DNA of 64,000 bases from Isoetes taiwanensis (GCA_021234155.1 JAJEKV010000014.1:4229563-4293562); one strand, 5' to 3'. Shown: positions 33,069-46,862, numbered from the stretch's first letter. The notes: generated by a model not told the origin, from the letters alone. A program made the numbers and translations.

Positions 33069-33304
33069 TGTAAAGAATAGGTAGAGGAGAGCAATAAAAC
33101 AAGATGCTTCACCAAACCAAGACAATTTCTTTTCTTTATTCACATCCAATATATATATAAATGAATAAATCTCAATGCAATATGCATACTATACAAGTGT
33201 TGGGGCATGCAATCGATAAGCGTAGTACGCGATGTGCATGTACATGCATGCAATCTAATGCATGTTGATAATATTTTACAAGTTCAATACTCAATATTCT
33301 AACA
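33069..33304 (-). repeat. Copia 5' LTR
   Basis: 236 bp, pairs with 15665-15893. The last 75 bp are identical, while the middle CATGCATG-type tract differs (33205-33235). Confidence 0.92.
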
Positions 33305-33309
33305 GCCAC

Positions 33310-34310
33310 AACCCGTGCAAACCATAAATAACTTCATACCACAAAGCTAAAAAATCGATGTTCCATATCCCTTTCATCCTTTTCAAGATTTTCTTATCAT
33401 TCCATCTTAGGAATAATGCCTTTAATTCAAGAATCATGTGCTTGCCAAAATCTTTTATCCAGAAATCATGTGCCTAGCACATGGCAAAAATTGTTGAGGA
33501 AAGGATGATCACGCGTCCTGGATCAACGGCATGAATGTGTCAGCAGGGCAATCCACATGAATCGACACCAAGATAATCGTTTCAGTTTTGGCCATTCATA
33601 TAGCTATGGTGGGATTGTCCACCGAACTCATTCTTCATTAATACAATTTTCCATTATGTTCTTATTCTGTCTGTATCTATAATTTATCAACAATGCATCA
33701 TACAACAACATCTACCATGTCAGGAATCCATGAAGCTACAAAATCATCTATAACAAAGAAGGAAAGAACTACGTAAAATAAGCCAGTGCCTCATCGCGAA
33801 CAAAGCCCTCCCCGCCACAATAAAGGATAAGATTTTTTATGGAAGCAAAGTCTTTTTACGGATGCATTGAATACCCGCATCATGAAGTCAAGTCCCCAAG
33901 CCTCACCAACCGGAACGTAAGAAAGCATCATGCAATCTTATTCGAGGAGCTAATTACCCAAAAAAAACCTTCCAATAAACCATCTAAATAATTTGCACGA
34001 TGCTACAATAAGAAAACTCTTGCCAAAACTAGAGTTGCTAGCATCATCTTTATACCATTTTGAGTACATATACTGTGTAAAATCATAAAAACCATAGCCG
34101 TGTTTGCCTTTTTACACGCTTAAAATGCCCAAAAAAAAAAGATTGGACAAACTTTATAATACAAAATCTGTATCTATCTAATGCAATAAATTCGCACTAG
34201 AAATAATGCCCAGCATTGTTGGGTATTAGTTGGTAGCCTATGATAATCAAAAGTGACAATGGAATGCAATGATATTATTATAATGTAGTGAAGTAACCAA
34301 TGATATTATT
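33310..34310. other. Intergenic stretch, no gene recognised
   Basis: AT-rich sequence continuing the host DNA that was interrupted at 15660. Short frames on the minus strand (about 33310-33430) join in sense to frames left of 15660, but show no recognised domain. Confidence 0.5.
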
Positions 34311-34314
34311 GTCA

Positions 34315-36230
34315 TTGATCCGAGCCATCGGATTGGTATTCTAGAATGGGCGAGCATGCATCTCTCCCATGCAGGCATGCATTTTTCGGGGCTCTAGTTC
34401 GTTTGGGGATCGCTATTTCTTGCGGTGTTCTTCATCTAATTTATCACTCGCAGATTTTCTCCTCTCTCAAGAGTTCCTTGGATCTTCTTTCTTTGATATC
34501 AGTGGGGAGGGACTTCTCCCTCGGCTATTGACAAGCATGCCTTTTACGTTTGCATAATGTTCTTTCCCAATCTTGTCTTTTTTGGCTATTCACCTTCGCC
34601 TCGGATCCCGGGTGGTTGATAAGGAAGTTCTTTTTATCTGGGAGTTTTATTTGTTCTTATAGCATTCTTTATTCAAGAATGCCATCGCATCCGAGCCATC
34701 GATCGCAGATTCTTGAATGGGCTTAGCTGCATCTTCTCCTGTATATATGCATGCATTGTATCTTCATTTTCCTCGAGGCTCTAGTTCATTTCTAATCGTT
34801 GTTTCTGCGCCACCACTTCATCGCCACCTCGAATTCACCCACCATCCCTAATATGTATATTATTGTAAATGTTGTTTTGGTCGCTGCAAGCACGTGACCA
34901 ACCCTCGCTTTTTGAGGTGTAATGTTGTTTTTGTCGCGGCACGCTATGACCAACTCGCTCGGTGGTTTTTCTATTGGTTTTTTGTTAAATTTACGCGTGT
35001 CCGTGATGCACGACTTCTGTGATTCTCTATGGAACGCGGGTTTTTGTGGAATGTTGTGAAGCCTTGCGTTGTCCAAACCCCTTGCCGAGATTTTATCGCT
35101 AGGGGTTTTCCTCGAAAACTGAAGGGCTGGCGGTTTTCATCCCGACGATAAGCTCTCAAGCAGTACACTAGCCAACATATATGTATCAAACAATTTTATT
35201 TGGGGTCCGTGTTATAACCGATATTCCCTATGTTTTTTATTTTGCAGTTTAAGCATGCGCTACCCACTCTATACCATTATAGAAAACCCTACTGAGTATG
35301 TTCTTGAAAGCCTAGCTAGTCTTCTCTCGCCAGCATCTATTCTTATTCTTTGTGAAACCATAAAGGGAGGGCCTCGCTTTGGATTGATCAATTTGGCATT
35401 TCTTTCTTAAGGCCGTGGCATGCCCTTTCTTGGCCTTGTCTCTTCTTTGGCCATAATCCCTTTGACCTTTCACCATCCCTTTTTTATAAGGAAGCCTTTC
35501 ATTCCGGAGGTTTTTGTCATTTTCATGCAGCCCTAGGGATCCCATCGATCCGGAGCCATCGGATCGGTGATTCAGAGAGGGCGAAGATGACGCCTTCGCT
35601 AAGCATGCATTGTATGCTTTCTCGGGTTGGGAGGACGCTTATATTAGGCGGTGGTTCTTCATCAATATCCCATCGCCAGCTCTCTTCTCGCTATAGCACC
35701 CACCCATCCCCCTCGCTTAATGTATTTGTCACTTCCCAAGACGCATGACTAGCCCCTCATTTGAAGAGGTTTTTATTTTGTTGGCGCATGGCACGCTATG
35801 GATCAGCCTCCACTTTTGGGAGGTTTGTTTTTCACATTTGTTCTAGTGTTGGTGATGTGTGCATGTGTTGGTAAACGGCTACCAAATTTTCACTTCCATT
35901 CGGTGGGTTTTTGGGAGCCATTTTTTCAGCCTTACATTTGTCCAAGCCTTGTCGGCATGATTGAGTTTTCCTCGAAACCGAAGGGCTGGTTTTAATCTCT
36001 AAGATAAGTTTTGCAGGTACACAAACCAAACATCTATTAGCATTGTATTTTGGAGTCCAAGTTGTGGTTAATCGACATTCCCTTTATTTCATGGTAGTTC
36101 AGATGTGTGCGCTACCCACTATCCACCATTGTAGAAAATCCGCCGAGATGAAATGGAGAAGCCTATCTAGGAGCTTCTTTGTCTGCTTTTATGCGAAATT
36201 CTTTATTCGAAATATCATAATGTTGAAGTA
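34315..36230. repeat. Three diverged direct repeat units
   Basis: Units begin with GAGCCATCG near 34321, 34692 and 35552. Units 2 and 3 can be followed for about 680-850 bp: GCATGCATTGTAT; CTCG...TTGAGGTGTAATGTT / TTGAAGAGGTTTTTATT; CACGCTATG; TTTTCCTCGAAA(A/C)C(T/C)GAAGGGCTGG; GCGCTACCCACT; ATTATAGAAAA / ATTGTAGAAAA. Unit 1 is truncated after about 240 bp. No protein recognised. Confidence 0.7.
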
Positions 36231-36289
36231 ACCAAAATGTTAGGATTGACTACTTCACCTAAGTCTCTAAAGCCGTTTCTTAATCTTTT

Positions 36290-36540
36290 TTGGGTTGCCT
36301 GAAGGGCAACCCCCAAGGATGGATATGGAGAAGCATGAATACACAAACATGAACCAATTATAAATGGGGTGCGGGTATACAATGACAAACTAAGCCCGCA
36401 TGATGGCTAAAACAACATCGCATTATTGTTGGGAGCATCCTCCATTAGAGAAAGCTCGCAAATGCTATACAAGTCCAAGGGCCACCAGGTCGAAGAGACA
36501 TAAAATGTATTCTATTCTATTTCTATTCTATTCCGATTAG
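36290..36540 (+). mobile_element. Retroposon-like tail (possible SINE or LINE 3' end)
   Basis: The sequence from GGGTTGCCTGAAGGGCAACCCC (a hairpin) to GAGACATAAAATGTATTCTATTCTATTTCTATTC ends in a (TATTC)n tail, the same pentanucleotide type that ends the nested LINE at 12135. The two bodies are otherwise hardly alike, so a shared 3' recognition end is possible. Confidence 0.4.
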
Positions 36541-37450
36541 AAGGGCAATATTGTGGGAGGTGTTAAAATTGAAGGCTGAGATAGGTTTAGAGCTAAGCTC
36601 GACTTGAAAGCTGTAAACATCGGCAAATCTTTAAATCGGCACCTAAAATCTTGGAATGTTTGTCGTTTACCTCCATTTTCAGTTCAAAACTTTTTCTTGG
36701 CAATTTTGGGAGAGAAACATCTCGAATCCATCTAATTGACACCAATTCTTTGATCGAAAAAGGCCTTGTAGGGGCTGGGCAAGCAATTCATTGTAAATCT
36801 AGCATGCAAAGATCTATATATGGATATCAAAATCTCGCAATATTGAAGCAGAAGATAGATTAATTATCGGGTTTCTAACTCCGCCTTCAACCCATGTGTG
36901 GAATTCACTAATTCTCGTGAGGTCTCTTCCCTATCGAATTTTCTAAATTGAATGTTCCTTGTTCCCCGTGTGAAGAATTCGAGATACAAATTGTTGATTC
37001 TTGGCTTGAAGAATACCTCTACACGTAAACATTGAGGCCACAAAGATCCATTCGAAGCTTTTGTGAGCAATTGGATGCAAAAATCAAATTGGGGGATTTC
37101 TTCAAATTAAGGTCCATTCATGCTTCTAATTTGACAATCATGGTATCGAGGATGATATACAATTGCCTCTTATATTTAGGATCTTTTCACTCTCTTTTAA
37201 TCCAATTTGCCTTTTTGCCAATCATTTCTTTTTTGCCTATCTCTCGCCTTCCAAACCACTTTGTTGCTCTATCTCTGCTTTTACAAATGGACAAAAAAAA
37301 TACTTTAACCCTAAATTTCTTCCTCTCCTCTTCACTCTTTTCTCAAGCATACTTCTGACGATCCGCATCCCTCCACAAGTTAGACTCTTTCATAAAACTC
37401 TAAAGATTTTATCTCTTTGGCAATTTTGTTAACTCAAGTAGACAAACCAG
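36541..37450. other. Intergenic stretch, no gene recognised
   Basis: Short frames on both strands without family features. Positions 37160-37400 are T-rich on the plus strand and immediately precede the proposed LINE ORF1 start. Confidence 0.45.
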
Positions 37451-37452
37451 AA

Positions 37453-40400
37453 ATGGATCCCAAAACATTTAAAACTCCAAGCAGGGATAATTTCTCAAAG
37501 GATCCCGAAGGATATGGGGTCGTATTTTGATTGATCCAGCTTCCAAATACTGCTCCTTTATGGGTTCTAAGCCAAATGTCAGATCCAATCAGATGATACT
37601 TATGATGTCAGCTTTGACCTAACTTCACCAATAGAGGGAGCAAACAAAATTATATCATGTATTTCTCTTTGATCTCCCATCCTGCTCATTCAAAAAATTT
37701 CTTCTCTTCAATATCACTGCTCTTATAAAGGTCACTAAGTCCTGGCTTTCTTACAATTGGACAAATTATGGGCCTTTGTCTTAATCTTCACAGTGTCCTC
37801 ATTAATGCCATGTAACGGGCTTAATTTCCCTTTACATAATGATGGAATGTGGCAACAAAGAACAGCAAACTACTTTCTCAAATTTGGCATCCTAACCTTC
37901 ATTCCATCATATGACTCTTCCTAAATGGGATCCTAAATTGAGCTCAAAGCATGCAAAATTTCTGCGGTGGCTTCCACTACACTCAAGTAAGGATTAAACC
38001 CATTTATCGGAATGAGGAATGCTTCAATCTCCTCGTCTAACTCTATTGGCACATATAATGACCGATTATTCCTCCAGATCCCCTCGAGCTTAGTTCAACT
38101 AGACTTATCCAAAAATATTCCTACCTCCATTCCTTTTCCGATGCCTTCACAAAGTTCCTATCTATATTTGAGATGGTCCTGCTTACTCCTCAATGCCAAA
38201 ATTGTCTAAAGAAGCATTTCGGTACAAATGATTGTTCAGCTGAATTCAAGTTTGAGTTTGATAGCTATATAGACTTCAATTGGATAACACCTCACCAAAT
38301 CATAAACAAATAGGATTTTAAAGGTGTGCATATATCCGAAGTCAGAATTTCACCATGACTGCATACCACAAGTCATCAGGGTCGTGGATCACAATTGGCA
38401 CAGAGTCAATGGCAGAAGAAAAGAATCAGGAATAACCAATTTAAAAATTGTCTTCAGACCTCAAATGAGGGATGACCATGGAAATTACCTATACTCAAAA
38501 GGCAAACCTTGACAAGGACAACTATCACAGAATTAAAAGTTTTGCAAAACTATGAAAGGTATAGAGACAAAGGGTTCATAAGTTCAACAAAGTTGACTCA
38601 TCAACGCATAATCTTCAAGCAATGTTTTGAACAATGTGGATGGTCAGAGGCTAGGCAAAACACTCTCAACTCTTTTCCGACACCTAGCCTAAGCCAAAGG
38701 TAAGAGTGTCTCCATTATTTAATAAAGGCCATGCAAGTCGAACCAGCCATTCTCAAAGGCTTGAAGATATGTGATCAAATATTGGCGCATAATTACACCA
38801 TTAAGGTCTGTGGAAGTTTCTAAAAATATATGTTCCACGACTAATAATCCGGTGCACAATGCCTCACAGGCATGCACAATGATACTACTAACTGGACCAC
38901 AAAACCTGTTTTGCAAATCTCGTGAAACTTCATCAATGTGATAAATCTAAAATATACCAACTGCTCACTAAATCAAGACACTGCTACAAAGAATCGATTC
39001 AATTGCACCAAAGTTGAAGGGACTTTCAAACTTCCAAGTCCAACCTCGGGTTGAAACTAATGGTGGACAAGATTGATTGTCAATCAATTCCGTGTACTTG
39101 CTAGTTTGAATGTTGATCAAAATGTAGACTTGTTATTGAGCAACATAGCGTATAAAATCGGGGCATGAAAAATTTCATTTCATTACAAACACTTATGACT
39201 GCCACCACATTGTTGAGTCCTTAATTGACCTTTGATAAATTGCCTCTTTCCATACCAAACACCCTCTCCCATTTCTAAGGAAATTGCAATTAACTGCAAC
39301 CCTAGAAGATGGTTTCAATGGTCTCCAACAAATAAGACATGCAAACTCAATGTAAGTTCTCATCTAACTCACTAAGATGATAAGGGTTCAAGAGACACCG
39401 CACTGCTAGAGATACAAATGGGATGATGTACCCTGATGGCACCTCGCACCTGCTGATAATAAATAAACACAACTCTATCAGAAGAAACAAGATGCTTCCA
39501 AAAGGCAAGCACCTCTCTATTATAACTCAAGTGAAATTGATGAGCTTGTATCTATCTTTGAATATTTGAATTTATCCTGTGGATAGTTCTAACAATGATA
39601 GTGTGAGAGGACATGAAAATTGGGGAAAGGAAATTACCTAAACATTTCATGGCATTAATAAGCCAAATCTCCTGGTTCCAAATCCAAGAGAAAAAGAAGA
39701 CCTCATCCAAGCCAGAGATTCAACCTAGTATCTACAAACTCCCATTGAAATACAAGAAGCTAAGAAGAATAGGAGAAATAGATAATTTCCTCCCTCTTCT
39801 TTCATTCCGAATTATTCTTCATCCCATGAAGTTAATTACTTGGAATGTTAGGGGATTAAAGGCCCTATCAAGAGAAGGAGAGCCATCCTCACCAGATTTT
39901 ATAAGTCTCACATTATCATGCTACAGAAACCAGAATTCACAAATTTGAGAGCCTCCAAATTTATCCGAGTGGATATACCCTAAGTTCTCCCACTGGATTG
40001 AAGCCAATGGTACTAGTGGGGGACACCATTATTTGGAACTCGTCTCACGCCTCCTTTATAATAGCCCAAGGATGGGCAAGTCGCTATTTTTTAAAATTCA
40101 ACAACCTAATTTTGGTTGTTAATGCCCATGTTCCCACTTGCCCAAAGGAGAGAGAAAAGACAATCTCAAATTAACTCTTTGATCTCTTCTCAGCCCATAA
40201 TGAATCATTGTCTCGAGGACTTTAAATAATACTCTAAATTGGATATGAAGTTTAGGTAATAAAATTAATATGTCCAATGAGAGCTATTAATTGGGATTCT
40301 TTAATCCTTATACCAACTTCTATCCATGTTCCTTCTTCAACTTCAAATTTTACTTGGACAAATAAACAAAAACTCCAAAGTGTTTATCAGGCCTTAGGAT

Positions 40401-43400
40401 GTGCTCTTTATGTCTCAAATCATCGTGGTCATTTTGGGATAATTGTTATGTGATTAGTGATGAGCCACCTGTTTCCCACCACTTCAATTTCTTCACACTA
40501 CCTCACTTTTGCTAAATTTGCCTAAAGATGGGAACACTCCATTTAAATTTAATTGTTCCCTCCCTCCACAATGGCACTCTGTCCACTCTAAGAATTTCAT
40601 TTGAATTTGCAAATGGGCAAAATGACATTAACACTCCCTATGGTTCTAATCTAAAAACTTCTACTCCAAGCTCAAGCAGATCAAATCTTGATTAAGAACT
40701 GGTCAAAGTCCTCTTTAAAGAGAGATCTAGGACATAAGGACAATCTTCTTGCTCAAATGAGGGATATTAGAACTCATCTCCACGATCCCTCATAATCCTA
40801 AATCTTCAAATTGGGTGAGGATCTTAGAGGAACCAAATTAAACCCATTGAAGAGTCTCGAGGCCAAGAGCTATGCTATCAAATGCAAAATCAAATATAAA
40901 TAAGGAAATGGATATAGGTAGTCAAATTTTTCTATAGGACTGCCAAAAATAGAATGCTAAATAACTCATCAGGTGCATGTCCAACTGAGAATGGCATTAC
41001 CATTGACACCCCTTCCGAGATTAAGAAATACTCTTTCATGGTCAAGATGCTTCCTCTTCGCTGATAAGCTCCGATTGCTCCGATGTTTCTAAAGAGTGTT
41101 GAGTCCACTTCCGATACAAACAACATCATTCCAAATAATCAAAGTCTTATGGATGATCTAATAGCCGTGACTGGAAGCTTGAAATTTACGCGTCGCCATG
41201 AGCTTCAAAGAAAGGGAAATCTCCGTGTCCCCGGGATATATTCCAACTAATTCTATTTTGCATTTCGGATTTATTAAAGGTGGATATTGTGAAGCTTGCT
41301 CATGGCTTTGGATGGCACCCATCTACACTCTTCTATCTCTCACTGGTTTCATCACTCTAATTCCTGTGTTGATAAGCCTATCTCTTTCTCCTCCTCGATT
41401 GAGACCTATCTCTTTAACTAATTCCACTTACAATCTTTGTGCAAAGACTGCCGTCAGAGTTAAGCCTTTCCCTCCAAAAAAGCATATTGACATCAAACAA
41501 TCACCTTTTATGCCAGATTTATTCTTATAATTACATTATAGCTATGGAGGGATTACTGGGAACAAAGTCTCCTCTCGTAAAATTCTTCTCTGCCGGATTT
41601 TAAAAGGGCTTTCGGATCATTAACCTGGAATTTCCTCTTTGAGTTTGCTTTGACCAAATTGGCTTTTAACTCTAAAATCATTTCCTTTATCTTTGCCTAA
41701 ACTCTATGGCCAACTCCTCTCGCTCTATAAAATGGTTCACCATCCAATTTCTTCAAGCTTGCTTTGAGGTCTTGCATGTGGTCACTTTAGCTATTTCTAG
41801 TGGTGTACGCACTGCTTAATAGGCGCTGATTTTAAGCAGACTGCGGGTAAAATTAAAGGACTTGATCTCCCCGACAATAAGGAAGCAGCCTAATTATATC
41901 TCAATATGCATGACACGCTCGGGCTTCCTAGACCTTAAGCCCGGCTAATATTGCCAATTTCCTAAGCATCATCGACTTATTCTCGCCTGCCTCTGAATTT
42001 ATTTGAATATTAATGAGTGTTACTTCATTGAGATTGTTAACGACTCTTTATGTGGCATCAAAGTTCAATGAATGCCAAGCCCCTTGGTATGCCTTGTCTC
42101 AATCCTAACATAAAGGGTCATGGATCCTATTTTGCGCAGAATCGAAAAGTTGAACATTTTGTGAAACACTCTTTTCCTCGGCAGGTGTAGAACACTAATC
42201 GCAATTAGGCTCCGCAAAAGATCTCACATATATTTCTCCGGGGCCTCGGGTGGGCCCCCTAAATCATTTACAATGAGTTAGAGAAGACCATTAGAAATTC
42301 TTTTATCCGAATGGAAATCACTCATTAACTGACACTCTCACCGATCTAAAAAGTGAAGGTGGATTAGATGCAAAATCAGATCTTCAAGCTTGTGCTCTAG
42401 CCGGGTAAGTTCATTTGGAGAACTTTGGTCGTAATAATTCAATGGCCCCATTTTCATTAGGATATTGATCTCATGTTCATATCCTCAAGGGCACCCTTCC
42501 ATTAAACACTCTCTCACCGAATCCTTTTGCAATATTCATCCAGTAAAAACACATCTCCTTATGTACAACTTAATCAAAGCTTAATGCTATTCAACATCAG
42601 CGAGTATCCCTACTTACAAGAGCATAACATGCACCTTCCCTTTGGGTCTACTGTTTCGCTGACTGTGGATGGTAAGTTATTTTTGGCTTTGAAGCACCTA
42701 AAGACCTATAGGAAGCGGAGCTCCTGTGGAATCACTTACCGCTGTGGAATCTATACATTAATGGTCAATTAATTACTCCTCGACAAACTTAAGGAGGCTA
42801 ATTCATGGCACCTCGACCGAGCAAAGTTATTTTCCTTCATTTCAAAACATCCTTGCTCTTTTTTTGTACTCACTTGGATAACTCTGTGGATAAATACTTC
42901 TCTCGGAAAATCAATGGCATTAGTACATAGTCGCAGGTTTATGCCAAAATTAATTACAAGCAGCTACCTGGCCAAAGCTAGCATTAAATGGTCTATTTCT
43001 CGTTGTATGAGTGTAAAACTCGTCAGAATACATGGAATTCCACGCCTCAAAAGTCAACTACTTATCCGGGTTGATCGCCAAAATAGTCTTCCTAATCTTG
43101 CATCCTTATCCAAGAGAAACCCAAATATTGTGCCAAAGATACCATTCTAATTGTTCTCATGATGAAACCTTGGCAAGATATTTTTAATTGTCCTAAATTG
43201 GTGACTTTCCTCGAATTGGTTTTGATAAGAATTTGGTCATTATCAATGTCAACAATCTAGGTAATCGCATACAATGTATCCAAAGTAATGATGCTTTCAA
43301 AAATAATCGGCCATGTTCACCGAATATTTTGGAACTTAAATAGGATTTGTCCATGGTCATAAGAAATTCCTCAACCGGATCAAGATGAGTTTCCAATTGT

Positions 43401-44453
43401 ACCTAGAAGTTTATGTTACATCACAAAAAGTAACCTATTTAATTCTTATGACAAACTCCGGATCAATTTGGTAAATTTTTCGGTTTTATTATCTTGTTTC
43501 AAATTTGCATGTTGTCAATTTAATGCTCCTTTCTCCGATCTTTTGATAGAATATCTTGAATTTCTCAAAGGGAGGGCAAGGTGAATAAATTCGACTCCAT
43601 GCCGAGCTATCATGAAGAAACTTTTGTTCACAATAGCACCGGGTTACAGATCCGCCTGTGGCTGTGTGCATCAGATGATCTATATCAAGTTATATGAGGT
43701 TAGAGAAATAGCAATGAAAAACTCTTAAATGCACTGCCGTGTGGAGGCTGCGATGTAATCGGCCTTTCTTCAACTTTGCTCATGTATCATTATTCTTTGT
43801 ATAGGCAGCTGATGCATACGAGAGTTGTATTACTCATAAGATGTTAAAGGATCTTTATGGTACCCCACCGGATCTTGATGGGTAAGGAGGACATCCACCA
43901 CTTGCTCATGGAAAATGGACTCAATATACAGCTAAATTTGGAAATCGTAGACAAGGCTTCTATTGCATTAAACAAAATTTTCGGACTCGTGTCATGCAAC
44001 AATGAGTCAGTAATTTCTAATGAGCCACTTCACACCCCCATCCCACCTTCCATACATTAGCCTTAAATCATGAACCAGCTTAAACTGGCCGACAAGCTCA
44101 ATAACATTCATTTTGCTTAACACATTAGACTCCTCGTACTTGGAAAGTTATAATGTTCTTGCAGTAGTTTTTGATCTCATTGTCGGCATCCTGACAAAGA
44201 TATATCGGAGCTCCTTTATAGGGGGGCAAAGCGACCCTGTATACATTTTGACTATCCTTATTGGTCCAAGCATTTATTTTGAAGTGGTTGCTATATTTAA
44301 TGCAACTACTACTTTCTTTTTGGATCACTATACCAAATATTTTGCTAATGTGGAAGTTTCTACTCCTATTAGTAAGACTATTGTATGGCTTTAATTAATT
44401 AATGGAAAAAACATCTCTCACCTTCAAAAAAAAAGAAAAAAGAAAAAAAGAAA
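37453..44453 (+). mobile_element. Second L1-type LINE, plus strand
   Basis: A degenerate element of about 7 kb, the usual length for plant L1. A candidate ORF1 starts MDPKTFKTPSRDNF (37453) and carries a zinc-knuckle-like CQNCLKKHFGTNDC (about 38197-38240). ORF2 starts MKLITWNVRGLKALSREG at 39828. RT remnants lie near 41390-41530 and zf-RVT-side remnants near 42330-42660. The end TCTCACCTTC plus an A-rich tail (44426-44453) is typical of LINE 3' ends. The 5' boundary is uncertain. Confidence 0.7.
39828..43400 (+). pseudogene. LINE ORF2 remnant (endonuclease, RT)
   Basis: Endonuclease start ITWNVRGL (39837), then IIMLQ (about 39910), LVVNAHVPTC (about 40110), SNFTWTNKQ (about 40345) and ISDEP-like SDH region (40450-40480). 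RT block RPISLTNSTYNLCAKTAVRV is followed by INIKQSPFMPD-like sequence (about 41400-41520), matching RPISL.N..YK...K..A.R and QSGFVPGR. Later pieces around 42300-42420 match the W..GGLG..DL block. Indels are frequent, making this much more decayed than the minus-strand LINE. Confidence 0.7.
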
Positions 44454-46860
44454 TTCTATTAGGAGATGTAGGGCGAGTACCTGAATTATCTCGCTCAGCA
44501 CCTAAATTATCTCATTTAGCGTTGAAACTAACTGTCACGAAAATGCATGTATTAGTCCTAGAAATATGAATATGTAGCTTATAATGTCTATTCAAATATA
44601 CAGTTTTGAAGAAAGAATTGAATGGGGGAACATTGTAGTGAGGTCAAGCCTAAATGTCCATTGGTTTGTGTTGTGGAGTTTGCAAAAAATCAATAATAAG
44701 GAAATGAAGAATAAGTGCAGGAAAAGATTGGAGAAATACACCTTATTATAGGACCTATGCTTTCATAGAAGATAACATAATTGTTGCAAATTATTGAAAA
44801 ACAAACAGAAAGTGGAAGGTTAGTTAGTGAATAAAGCAAATGATTGACTGTGAAGATGAGTTATGTAAGTTATTACTTGTTCTAACACAATGTATAGAAA
44901 GCCGGTGTTGGTACGTTGAGGCCTAATCCCTTTTTTATAGATAAGAGGAGACAGCCATCTGCTTATTTTTGCCAATGAAGATGACATTGTAGTAATTGGC
45001 TTTCTTCTTCAAATATTTTCTATGATGAAGGTATGTTTGTTGTAATATTTGGAACATGGTTACAGGTTGGGGAAAAGTGTTTTAATATCTAAGATTTAGC
45101 AAAGAGAGTGATACTCAAAGGCCTACTGCTTCAGGACCAGACAGTGAGCGCATATTTGTTCTAGTTTAGGTTTAGTTAGTGTCTTCGAACAATCGATACC
45201 GAAAGAGACACGGTGGTATAAGGTTAGAGAAATGAAAAATGATTGTTTTTATTGACCGATCCATATGTCATGTACTGCACAAAATATAGGACAACTGCCA
45301 ATGTAGAGCAAAACAAGGTGGTTCCAACATTGTGTGTCTCAATATTCTAAACGCCTTTAGACTATTAAACAGTGTGGGAATGGAGCTCCTCTTTGATTGT
45401 GAGCGTTTATACACTTTATTTTTGGAATCTTAATAGCATCTCTATTTTTTGTTTTTAAAATTGTGCTTTGGTATTATTTCTTTGGTGTTGACTTACTTGA
45501 ACTTAATCCTCTTTTGCAATAATTTTTTGTATGACGAACACCAGTTTATTCTATCTATATTTTATGGGGTGGTTAATTAGTCGCTGCAAACCGTATTGGT
45601 CCATTCTAAATTTGTTTGTTCCTAGGACCCAATGGGGCAATGGAGCACGAGCAAGGCACCACCATAAAGACAACCCAACCGGATAGGAGGGCCCGATGGA
45701 GCCAAGCCCAAACCAACATCACATTCCCAACGGGCCTTGGCAACCTTCCGACGACCCCATTTCTGGAGGGGCAGGTCGGACACCTCCGACATTCCGACGA
45801 CGCCGTTTCTGAAGAGGCGGGTTGGATGCCGAGGCCAAATTTCGGACGCTGAGGAACCAACATGCCAAAGCCAACCAAGGGCAGACAGAAAGAACTTTAC
45901 TTTTTTCCCATACTTTACTTTGTATACGAAGGCATTTGTTCTTTGCAATTAAAAATTTGTATGTACTTTTCACAGGCATAGTTCTATCCCTTTCTTTTTA
46001 TGTTTTTAAGAGCTAGGGTGTGCCAGCATGTATTAAAATTTTAATATAAAAAGGTATGCACGCATTCAGGTCTTTGCGTGGCTACTGTATTAATTGAAGC
46101 ACTGTATATTCAAAGGTAGTTCTTGCAAAGACATTGCTGTGCATGTTTTAGATCCAATTTGACACTGATAGATGTATGTGTAAACACGGATTCAATAACT
46201 CCTGCATGTAGTAGGCATCATAGCTATTGAAGCAACATATTTCAATTTGAGCATGGTTACTATTTAAATAAGCATATTTTGCTGCTATTAAATAGGTAGG
46301 AACTTCCTGAGCTATGATACAAGCTATCTTCTGTTTCATTCTCCAGCACAAGCTATGATACAAATTCTTTGCCAGGAGCTACTTTGAGCAAAGATAAATG
46401 TCATAACATATCTGCGAAGAATATCTGCCTGATGTCTTTTGTATTATAAGAAACACCAAATGCTTGATTAGCTCCATGCTCAATCTGCATTGTAGTCCTT
46501 GAGAATGGCAACTTTTCATTGCAGGAAAAAGAACAAGCTGGATCGGTTGTGGTTCCAAATCAGATATAAGCGCTGCTGCATTTGATCTACATTACAACTG
46601 ACAGAATTATAAGAGCACTAAGGTTGTAATTTGGTTTAAACAGTAAGCTTTCAAGTAGTCGTCTCCCTCATCCAGAGCATTATGGCACAATGCTCCACTG
46701 TTGGGTTTTGCCCACTGTTGGGTTTTGCCCAAAACCTTCATTGATGGCAACTAAGTAATCGATGTTCTGACGAAAGACAAAGGACTATGCCACAACATCC
46801 AAATTAAGCAAGGGCATTAAAAAAATTTAATTCATTAGGAACTCAATCTTCAGACATCAT
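44454..46860. other. Intergenic stretch with a GC-rich island
   Basis: Mostly AT-rich without recognised genes. Positions 45620-45880 are GC-rich and open in several frames on both strands. They contain an imperfect internal duplication (TTCCGACGACcCCaTTTCTGgAGgGGCaGGT / TTCCGACGACgCCgTTTCTGaAGaGGCgGGT), which explains the open frames by composition and duplication. Confidence 0.5.
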
Positions 46861-46862
46861 TG

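Larger units (their letters stand above)
15665..33304 (-). mobile_element. Ty1/copia LTR retrotransposon, minus strand, split by a gypsy element
   Basis: Bounded by two TG..CA LTRs (15665-15893 and 33069-33304) and a 5-bp target duplication GCCAC (15660-15664 and 33305-33309). The primer site TGATACCA (33061-33068, reverse of TGGTATCA, initiator Met-tRNA) abuts the right LTR, so that one is the 5' LTR. A polypurine tract (GAGGGGGAG on the minus strand, 15894-15902) abuts the left LTR. Coding order on the minus strand is gag, integrase, RT, RNase H, as in copia. About 13 kb of its length is a nested Ty3/gypsy element. All frames are broken. Confidence 0.93.
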
